From: Clostridia bacterium
Lineage (GTDB): Bacteria; Bacillota; Clostridia; Oscillospirales; CAG-272
Reading direction: 5' to 3'
Assembly: GCA_017958705.1 (NCBI GenBank)
Contig: JAGDCE010000333.1
Location: forward strand, 1-8,998
Length of the DNA stretch: 8,998 bases
The position numbers and the translations under genes are program-made. Positions 1 to 3,902 of this stretch are shown here, piece by piece (position 1 is the stretch's first letter; every line of letters begins with the position of its first letter). The notes below the pieces were generated by a model that made no database searches, had not been told where the DNA came from, and saw only the letters and a program-made list of their open reading frames with translations.

Positions 1-182
1 CCTTCAAACAGGTTCTGACCGTCTGTCATCTGATCGACAAAATCCTTTTTCAGACCGACCGTCGTGGCGATACTGCCGGTTCCGACTTTATTGAGCTTTA
101 CGTTCATGTCTTCATAAACGAATCCGGTAAGGCAAGAAGCAAGCATCACGGCGGTAAGGATAAGTACAATTATTTTTTTCAT
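1..182 (-). CDS. Predicted lipoprotein, 5' part only
   Basis: Only the first 60 codons are in the window; the gene continues past the left edge. The start is ATG at 180-182, preceded by GGAGG six bases upstream. The protein opens with MKKIIVLILTAVMLASC: two lysines, a hydrophobic stretch and the lipobox L14-A-S-C17, so it should be lipid-anchored on the outer face of the cytoplasmic membrane after signal peptidase II cleavage. The mature start (about residues 22-60) alternates polar and hydrophobic residues with a GTGS turn, suggesting beta strands. This resembles LppM-like lipoprotein domains, but only weakly, and I assign no function. It is last in view of the spoVG/DUF6133 gene row, 80 bp after the second small membrane protein, with a GC-rich hairpin in the gap. 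Confidence 0.75.
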   Translation of the reverse strand, partial: MKKIIVLILTAVMLASCLTGFVYEDMNVKLNKVGTGSIATTVGLKKDFVDQMTDGQNLFE

Positions 183-206
183 AGATACCTCCAGTTTAGT
201 AGTCGG

Positions 207-231
207 GGGGCGGTGTTTAAAGCGCCGCCCC
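207..231 (-). other. GC-rich hairpin in the leader of the lipoprotein gene
   Basis: GGGGCGG (207-213) pairs with CCGCCCC (225-231), and the stem continues inward through G-T and G-C pairs to a loop near 218-220. On the minus strand it lies 32 nt after the DUF6133-like stop and about 25 nt before the lipoprotein start. No T-run follows it on the minus strand (CCGACTACT follows), so it is not a classical terminator. It could stabilise or separate two parts of one mRNA, or attenuate transcription. Confidence 0.5.
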
Positions 232-262
232 GCTTTCGTTTAATCTTTAAATGCTGCCAGGA

Positions 263-496
263 TCAATGACCGTTGTAATTGAACAGTCCCTGTACCTTCT
301 GAGTAACGGTCGGCATGATGGTGCTGTTGAACAGCGCATAGAGCCCTGCGAGCAGAAGAGCGCCGATAACGACGGCGATCAGTATCTTTACACCTGTATC
401 GACGTAGCCTTCGGCTTTCTTGTTTTCTATGATCGTTCTTGCGGCAATAACGGCGCCGTTAACCTTGTCTCTTATTTTGTTGAAAAAATTTCTCAT
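263..496 (-). CDS. DUF6133-like small single-pass membrane protein, copy A
   Basis: A 77-residue protein. Residues 1-32 are basic and amphipathic (MRNFFNKIRDKVNGAVIAAR, then ENKKAEGYVD). Residues 35-57 form one strongly hydrophobic helix (VKILIAVVIGALLLAGLYAL). The short polar tail ends in GLFNYNGH. The overall pattern matches, from memory, the DUF6133 family found in clostridial integrative elements, whose function I do not know to be established. The start ATG at 494-496 follows AAGGAAGGAA. It matches copy B (551-784) at 64 of 77 positions, and the membrane segment is identical, so the two arose by tandem duplication. The small size and membrane helix would suit a pilin-like or accessory part of a conjugation apparatus, but that is only a guess. 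Confidence 0.8.
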   Translation of the reverse strand: MRNFFNKIRDKVNGAVIAARTIIENKKAEGYVDTGVKILIAVVIGALLLAGLYALFNSTIMPTVTQKVQGLFNYNGH

Positions 497-550
497 ATTA
501 TTTGTTCCTTCCTTTTGTTATATATTTTTTCTTTTTTTGTGTATGCGGCA

Positions 551-784
551 TCAGTTGCCGGAATAGTTGAACAGTCCCTGCACCTTGCTTGTAACGGTCG
601 GCATGATGGTCGTGTTGAACAGTGCATACAGACCTGCGAGCAGCAGTGCGCCGATAACGACGGCGATCAGGATCTTCACGCCGGAATCGACGTAGCCTTC
701 AGCCTTCTTGTTTTCGATAAACGTTCTTGCGGAAATGACAGCGGCGTTAGCCTTGTCTTTAAGTTTGTTGAAAAGCTTTCTCAT
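551..784 (-). CDS. DUF6133-like small single-pass membrane protein, copy B
   Basis: A 77-residue paralogue of copy A with the same layout: a basic amphipathic N-terminus (about 1-32), one transmembrane helix (about 35-57) and a short tail ending GLFNYSGN. The start ATG at 782-784 is preceded by GAGGT with a 7-nt spacer. It lies 46 bp after spoVG and 54 bp before copy A. No terminator hairpin is visible in either gap, so spoVG, copy B and copy A are probably co-transcribed. The 13 differences from copy A are mostly conservative and fall outside the membrane helix, as expected if both copies are under purifying selection. The family assignment is from recalled sequence pattern, not a search. 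Confidence 0.8.
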   Translation of the reverse strand: MRKLFNKLKDKANAAVISARTFIENKKAEGYVDSGVKILIAVVIGALLLAGLYALFNTTIMPTVTSKVQGLFNYSGN

Positions 785-830
785 GGTAAATACCTCATCT
801 TTCTTTTTTGTATTTTTGTTTTGGAATTGT

Positions 831-1139
831 TTATGCCTTGTCGGAGACGTCAGTGTTGTTTGTTGTGTATCCCGCGGCGGCTATCTCATACGCTGCAAGC
901 ACGGCTTCTTCCATTGCTTTTCTTGCATCGGAAGTTATGGGATGGAAAATATCTCTGTAGACGTCATTGCCGTCGGCGTCCTTATGAGTATCACAGGGCA
1001 TGATCATAAAGGTGCTGTTGTTGGCTTTTATGACCTTTACGCCGTGAACTACGTACTGATCGTCAAGAGTTACGGAGCAAACCGCTTTAAGAGCCGTATT
1101 GTCGTTGATCAGCTTGCGGATCTTTACTTTGAATTCCAT
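831..1139 (-). CDS. spoVG: SpoVG family protein
   Basis: A 102-residue protein matching SpoVG, a small DNA/RNA-binding regulator known in Bacillota for roles in sporulation and cell division and often carried by mobile elements. Visible family signatures are the N-terminal strand MEFKVKIRKL, SVTLDDQYVVHGVKVI (22-37), the FMIMP core (44-48), YRDIFHPITSDAR (61-73) and a C-terminal helix (74-89). The tail from about residue 90 is longer than in the chromosomal protein. An upstream in-frame ATG at 1158-1160 is rejected because its first codons are the ribosome site itself (AGGAGG, 1150-1155, 10 nt before the chosen ATG). A weak promoter may exist just upstream: TTGCCC at 1188-1193, 16-bp spacer, TATGAA at 1166-1171. 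A terminator separates it from parB, so it probably starts its own transcript with the DUF6133-like genes. Confidence 0.9.
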   Translation of the reverse strand: MEFKVKIRKLINDNTALKAVCSVTLDDQYVVHGVKVIKANNSTFMIMPCDTHKDADGNDVYRDIFHPITSDARKAMEEAVLAAYEIAAAGYTTNNTDVSDKA

Positions 1140-1191
1140 AGGTCTGTATCCTCCTTTCATTGAATTTCATATTTAAGTGCTGCGGCAGGGC

Positions 1192-1221
1192 AAAAAGAAA
1201 AACTGAGATCTTTATCTCAGT
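1192..1221 (-). terminator. Rho-independent terminator after parB
   Basis: A perfect 8-bp stem, ACTGAGAT (1202-1209) with ATCTCAGT (1214-1221) and a 4-nt loop. On the minus strand it is followed by a T-rich tract (TTTTTCTTTTT, 1202 to 1192). It starts 19 bp past the parB stop and should end the parA-parB transcript before spoVG. Confidence 0.8.
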
Positions 1222-1239
1222 CCGTGCGCACATATTCTG

Positions 1240-2187
1240 TTACCTTGCCTGGTCACGCTGTTTCTGTAAATACCTTTTGTAATATTCAAGCGCCTTGATA
1301 ACGTATTCCTCAGCCTGTGCGTCGGCATAGCCCTGAGGGATCAGAGGTCTCAGGCGCTCGAATGAAAACTTGAATTTCGGTTTCTGGTTAGGCTTTTCTT
1401 CAGCCATAATATCTACGACTTTCTCGTAATCAACCGCCCCGGCTTCATACGCTTTGCGGATACGTATTGCCTGATCGTGAGACGGAAACGCCTCGGTTTC
1501 GTCGATACGGTCGACCACGTCGCGTTGTGTTTCCTCGTCGAGATACGAAAGCTCCACGGCAGGACGCATTTTTATTTTTCCTTCGTCAACAAAATCAAGA
1601 AGTTCGGGTACGAGATTTGTAAGGCGGATATATCGTTGTATTTGTGTTTCACTGTCAAGCGACGTTTGCGCCATTGCCTCACGTGTCGCTCCTGTTTCGG
1701 AAATTAGTCCCACTGGGACTAATTTATCGTTTGAAGGTCTGCCGACACTTTTTTTCATTGCCTCATAGCGCATCTTGTACGCAAACGCTTTCTCTGAAGG
1801 AAGTATCTCTGAACGCTGAAAGTTGCTTTCGACCATAAGTATCGTGGCTTCTTCCTTATTCATATCCACGACCTCACAGCGAAGCGTTTCCATTCCGAGC
1901 TTTTCACATGCGCGCTTACGTCTGTGACCGGAGATCATTTCATATCTGCCGTTCGGAAGTTTTCTGACAGTGGCAGGAGTTATTACGCCGCGTTCTTTAA
2001 TACTCTCGATCAGGTTTTCCATATCCTCGTCATCTCTGACTTTAAACGGATGATCCGGAAAATCGTCGATCTCCGAAATGGGTATGTCATAGATTTTCGG
2101 AAGACGGTTTTCCGCACGCTCCTCATCCGTCATAAAGAGTTCATCGTAAGCCGTCATTCCGAGATCTATTTTTTTCGCGTGACTCAA
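1240..2187 (-). CDS. parB: ParB/RepB/Spo0J family partition protein
   Basis: About 315 residues. The ParB N-terminal domain covers roughly residues 33-125 (numbering from the TTG at 2193), with IPISEIDDFPDHPFKVR, the GVITPATVR strand and the nucleotide-binding GHRRKRA motif (89-95), then VESNFQRSEILPSEKAFAYK. A helix-turn-helix part follows at about 165-220, with QIQRYIRLTNLVPELLD and MRPAVELSYL. The C-terminus is a variable dimerisation-type helix. It would bind a centromere-like site and work with ParA to segregate or stabilise its replicon. There is no ATG start. Two in-frame TTG codons follow the ribosome site: 2191-2193 is only 2 nt from AAGGAGGT, 2185-2187 is 8 nt away, so I prefer 2187. 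The 5' end overlaps parA. A perfect 25-bp palindrome lies in the linker codons 157-165. Clostridial integrative elements often carry this type. Confidence 0.9.
   Translation of the reverse strand: MSHAKKIDLGMTAYDELFMTDEERAENRLPKIYDIPISEIDDFPDHPFKVRDDEDMENLIESIKERGVITPATVRKLPNGRYEMISGHRRKRACEKLGMETLRCEVVDMNKEEATILMVESNFQRSEILPSEKAFAYKMRYEAMKKSVGRPSNDKLVPVGLISETGATREAMAQTSLDSETQIQRYIRLTNLVPELLDFVDEGKIKMRPAVELSYLDEETQRDVVDRIDETEAFPSHDQAIRIRKAYEAGAVDYEKVVDIMAEEKPNQKPKFKFSFERLRPLIPQGYADAQAEEYVIKALEYYKRYLQKQRDQAR
1701..1725. repeat. Perfect 25-bp palindrome within parB (candidate partition site)
   Basis: AAATTAGTCCCA (1701-1712), a single central C, then TGGGACTAATTT (1714-1725): 12 matching pairs with no mismatch. 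It encodes K-L-V-P-V-G-L-I-S (residues 157-165) in the linker between the ParB N-terminal and helix-turn-helix parts, where protein sequence should be least constrained. It could be a dimer-binding DNA site such as parS, or an RNA hairpin in the parB mRNA. It has no T-run, so it is not a terminator. Confidence 0.75.
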
Positions 2188-2968
2188 TCTCAAGTACCTC
2201 CTTCGTCAGTTCTTCGTATGCCTGTGCGATTTTGCTGTTCTTGTCGTAGGTGAAAATGCTTTGACAAAAAACATTTGATTCTGTAGCCCTGACAGAATGA
2301 GGGATGACCGTTTTGAAAACATTGATGTTTCTTCCGACCGTATCTCTCATACTCTGGACGATGGATTTATCGTTGTTAGTTCGGAAATCCACCATTGTGA
2401 AGAGAATCCCGTCGATCTTCAGTTTGGGATTGATACTGCGCTGAACCTTGCGGTAGGAATGAAGCAGCAGATCCAAACCTTTAGTCGAAAGAATTCTCGG
2501 CTGTGAAGGAATGATGATGCTGTCGGCAGCGACGAATGCGTTTATGGGAAGAATACCGAGCGACGGTGTGCAGTCGATAAGAATATATTCGTAATTCTTC
2601 TTTTGCCGGTCAACGTAGTTTTTCATCACAAACTCCCTGCTCATAGCGTTGAACATAGTCGATTCGACACCGGACAACTCGATGTTGCAGGGCATAAGGT
2701 CAACCCCTTCATCTGTCTGAATGATTCCGCAACCATCGTCAAAAGCTTTGTCCTGCATCACATTTGTCAAAACGGTTGCGAGCGTTACGTCGAGTTCGTC
2801 CGGGTTTGTTATACCGAGACTTATGGACAGACTGCCTTGCGGGTCAGCGTCGATAAGTAAAACGTGCTTTCCCTGACGGGCAAGACCGACTCCGAGATTC
2901 AGCACGGTAGTCGTTTTACCCGTGCCGCCTTTCTGGTTCTCAACGGCAATTACTTTGCATTGGTTCAT
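2141..2968 (-). CDS. parA: ParA family partition ATPase
   Basis: A 275-residue P-loop ATPase of the ParA/Soj/MinD type. The deviant Walker A box KGGTGKTT (13-20) carries the signature lysine K13. The A' motif LLIDADPQG (37-45) and Walker B ILIDCTP (129-135, D132) are in the expected order, followed by the IIIPSQPRILSTKGLDLL segment. The N-terminus goes straight into the P-loop, with no DNA-binding extension, so autoregulation by ParA itself is unlikely. It should bind nonspecific DNA in an ATP-dependent way and move ParB-bound DNA. The start ATG at 2966-2968 has AAAGGA 7 nt upstream. Its last 16 codons overlap the start of parB, and translation of the two is probably coupled. A terminator-like hairpin lies about 58 bp upstream, shielding the gene from transcription from the tRNA side. 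I could not identify a convincing promoter in between. Confidence 0.93.
   Translation of the reverse strand: MNQCKVIAVENQKGGTGKTTTVLNLGVGLARQGKHVLLIDADPQGSLSISLGITNPDELDVTLATVLTNVMQDKAFDDGCGIIQTDEGVDLMPCNIELSGVESTMFNAMSREFVMKNYVDRQKKNYEYILIDCTPSLGILPINAFVAADSIIIPSQPRILSTKGLDLLLHSYRKVQRSINPKLKIDGILFTMVDFRTNNDKSIVQSMRDTVGRNINVFKTVIPHSVRATESNVFCQSIFTYDKNSKIAQAYEELTKEVLEIESREKNRSRNDGLR
2196..2203 (-). promoter_or_regulatory. Ribosome binding site of parB, inside parA
   Basis: AAGGAGGT, a complete match to the anti-Shine-Dalgarno consensus, lies inside the 3' end of parA. It decides the parB start: TTG at 2187 has an 8-nt spacer, TTG at 2193 only 2 nt. Confidence 0.75.
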
Positions 2969-3025
2969 TCTTTTATCCTTTCTTTTGAATTTACTAACCT
3001 TACGGTCAATATGTAAAATGGGTAC

Positions 3026-3072
3026 AAAAAAAGACCGAATGATCTTTATTTACAATAAAGAAAATCGGTCTT
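3026..3072 (-). terminator. Terminator-like hairpin upstream of parA
   Basis: The outer stem pairs AAGACCGA (3031-3038) with TCGGTCTT (3065-3072). The inner stem pairs CTTTATT (3044-3050) with AATAAAG (3054-3060). On the minus strand a run of seven T follows (3032 to 3026). It would stop transcripts coming from the tRNA side before parA, or act as an attenuator if the parA promoter lies further right. Confidence 0.65.
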
Positions 3073-3102
3073 ATATGTTATGATATTCAGTTGTCCTGTT
3101 AA

Positions 3103-3124
3103 TTTTCCGGTTTGAGTCCGGTAT
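3103..3124 (+). repeat. tRNA T-arm-like direct repeat, copy 1
   Basis: Contains CCGGTTTGAGTCCGG (3107-3121), the shape of a tRNA T-arm with a 4-bp stem, but with T in place of the invariant C of the TTC loop sequence. It matches copy 2 at 20 of 22 positions, and both differences are T versus C. No tRNA body is recognisable upstream. Confidence 0.5.
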
Positions 3125-3183
3125 GGCAAGTAGGTTTAATATCCTGATAGAATCTTCAAACTGGATATTTCGGTTATTATCAT

Positions 3184-3205
3184 TTTTCCGGTTCGAGTCC
3201 GGCAT
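3184..3205 (+). repeat. tRNA T-arm-like direct repeat, copy 2 (candidate att remnant)
   Basis: Contains CCGGTTCGAGTCCGG (3188-3202), followed by CATTCGCACA, which looks like the 3' part of a tRNA acceptor stem with a degraded CCA end. It lies exactly 81 bp after copy 1. The matching 5' tRNA half is absent. A 3'-end fragment of a tRNA at the edge of a block with partition genes is what a tRNA-targeting integrative element leaves at its distal end. The tRNA type cannot be fixed from this fragment. Confidence 0.45.
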
Positions 3206-3260
3206 TCGCACAATTTAGGTTGATTTTTTGCATTTTTCAACAACACCAAATCAGGCGTAC

Positions 3261-3303
3261 AAAAAGCAGAAAGCCCTTATGTTATAAGGACTTTCTGCTT
3301 TTT
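3261..3303 (-). terminator. Terminator of tRNA-Arg (possibly bidirectional)
   Basis: GCAGAAAG then CCTTAT (3266-3280) pairs with ATAAGG then CTTTCTGC (3284-3298), with one A-C mismatch and a 3-nt loop. It is flanked by five A on the left and five T on the right, so on either strand it reads as a stem followed by T. On the minus strand it starts 21 bp after the tRNA 3' end. Confidence 0.8.
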
Positions 3304-3323
3304 GCCTTTTCGGGCGATAATCA

Positions 3324-3399
3324 TGGCGCGCCATGCGGGATTCGAACCTGCGACCTACCGGTTCGTAGCCGGGCACTCTATCCACTGAGCTAATGGCGC
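3324..3399 (-). tRNA. tRNA-Arg (anticodon ACG)
   Basis: A 76-nt gene including an encoded CCA (3324-3326). The acceptor stem GCGCCAT/ATGGCGC is fully paired, with discriminator G. The D-arm is GCTC-AGTGGATA-GAGT. The anticodon loop CTACGAA gives ACG, normally modified to read CGU, CGC and CGA. The T-arm is GCAGG-TTCGAAT-CCCGC. Two mismatches are visible: C27-T43 at the base of the anticodon stem and A51-C63 in the T-stem. A strong promoter lies upstream and a terminator downstream, so it can be expressed as a single-gene unit. Confidence 0.93.
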
Positions 3400-3402
3400 A
3401 TA

Positions 3403-3419
3403 CACCGAAAATTTCGGTG
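3403..3419 (-). other. Small hairpin in the tRNA-Arg leader
   Basis: CACCGA/TCGGTG (3403-3408 with 3414-3419) with an A/T-rich loop lies between the -10 box and the tRNA. The transcript start expected from the -10 box is around 3420, so the hairpin would form the 5' end of the precursor tRNA, 3 nt before the mature 5' end. Confidence 0.5.
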
Positions 3420-3426
3420 CTTTGAT

Positions 3427-3455
3427 ATAATATCACTTTTTACTCCTTTTGTCAA
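3427..3455 (-). promoter_or_regulatory. Sigma-A promoter of tRNA-Arg
   Basis: The -35 box TTGACA (3450-3455) is a perfect match, and the -10 box TATTAT (3427-3432) matches five of six positions, with a 17-bp spacer. The boxes sit 28 bp upstream of the mature tRNA 5' end and about 20 bp after the ireB stop. Confidence 0.88.
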
Positions 3456-3474
3456 GGGGTTTAGTTGATATTTT

Positions 3475-3735
3475 TTATTTTTTATCCACTTTCAGATATT
3501 CGCGGACGAGGGTGTTAAGAAGCTCGTCACGGTCGATCTTGCGGATAAGTCCGCGGGCGTTTTTATAGTTGGTTATATATGTCGGATCTTCCGAAAGAAT
3601 ATAGCCGACTATCTGGTTTATCGGGTTATAACCCTTTTCCTTCAGCGCCTGATACACCTGTATCAAGATCTCTCTCGTTTCCTTTTCTTTTTCATGGACG
3701 AGAGAAAAAGTGATTGTTTTATCTTTTTCTGACAT
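3475..3735 (-). CDS. ireB: IreB family regulatory phosphoprotein (UPF0297)
   Basis: An 86-residue protein matching IreB/YrzL over its whole length: DKTITF near the N-terminus, REILIQVYQALKEKGYNPIN (21-40), QIVGYILSEDPTYITNYKNA (41-60) and RDELLNTLVREYL. In Enterococcus faecalis IreB is phosphorylated on N-terminal threonines by the kinase IreK and works against cephalosporin resistance; T7 here lies in the equivalent region. An ATG 24 bp upstream (3757-3759) is rejected because the start at 3733-3735 has a strong site, AAAGGAG with a 9-nt spacer, and gives the usual family length. In many Bacillota ireB is followed by ruvX (yrrK); here tRNA-Arg follows instead. A strong promoter of its own lies upstream, in the end of the cimA reading frame. 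Confidence 0.95.
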   Translation of the reverse strand: MSEKDKTITFSLVHEKEKETREILIQVYQALKEKGYNPINQIVGYILSEDPTYITNYKNARGLIRKIDRDELLNTLVREYLKVDKK

Positions 3736-3775
3736 TTTACGGCTCCTTTCGGTCATCAAAATTCAACATGGATTT

Positions 3776-3804
3776 ATTATACACTATTTTTTTGAATATT
3801 TCAA
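3776..3804 (-). promoter_or_regulatory. Sigma-A promoter of ireB
   Basis: The -35 box TTGAAA (3799-3804) and the perfect -10 box TATAAT (3776-3781) are separated by 17 bp, giving a leader of about 35 nt before the ireB ATG. The -35 box overlaps the TGA (3801-3803) that would end the extended cimA frame. Confidence 0.88.
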
Positions 3805-3902
3805 GTGTTTTCCGAAGAATTGATCAATTTATATTCATAGCTGTCCTGAAGCGCCTGCAGACACGCCTCGATTATATCGCACGACACGCCTACGGTCGTC
3901 TA
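3801..3902 (-). other. In-frame C-terminal remainder of cimA beyond a TAG codon
   Basis: After the cimA TAG (3900-3902) the same frame stays open for 32 codons to TGA (3801-3803). It encodes TTVGVSCDIIEACLQALQ, then a DSYEYKL segment. This is the conserved end of the CimA/LeuA C-terminal domain; leuA in this window ends with the equivalent GLSTDVIEASILAYINAV. The family usually has Trp (TGG) where TAG stands, just before TVGVS. Read through, the protein would be about 523 residues, the usual CimA length. The reading frame and key residues are intact, so decay, if that is what this is, is very recent. Confidence 0.85.

Larger units (their letters stand above)
263..784 (-). repeat. Tandem gene duplication, 288-bp period
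   Basis: The two DUF6133-like genes are direct repeats at exactly 288 bp offset (stop codons at 263 and 551; shared GAACAGTCCC at 281 and 569). Nucleotide similarity is high over the coding parts and is lost in the AT-rich gaps. Confidence 0.85.
2969..3323. other. Gene-free region between parA and tRNA-Arg
   Basis: These 355 bp hold no credible coding sequence. From left to right they contain the parA leader, a minus-strand terminator (3026-3072), two T-arm-like direct repeats (3103-3124, 3184-3205), a 7-bp inverted repeat AATATCC/GGATATT with an 18-nt loop (3138-3169), and the tRNA-Arg terminator (3261-3303). The area looks like the junction between an accessory element on the left and ordinary chromosome on the right. 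Confidence 0.6.

Noticed and set aside
251..1003. Plus-strand frame of 250 codons with internally repeated sequence
   Set aside because: Its internal repeat is just the antisense of the two duplicated DUF6133-like genes, which have good ribosome sites and family features.
3138..3169. Inverted repeat AATATCC/GGATATT as a CRISPR repeat or terminator
   Set aside because: There is a single copy with an 18-nt loop, no T-run and no spacer-repeat periodicity. The nearby 81-bp direct repeats have only two copies and a tRNA T-arm shape.
3137..3212. A complete plus-strand tRNA ending at the second T-arm-like repeat
   Set aside because: No acceptor 5' half, D-arm or anticodon stem pairs with the 3' part, so at most a 3' remnant is present.
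3251..3436. A 61-codon minus-strand frame covering tRNA-Arg
   Set aside because: It lies across the tRNA, its terminator and its leader, has no ribosome site, and resembles no protein.
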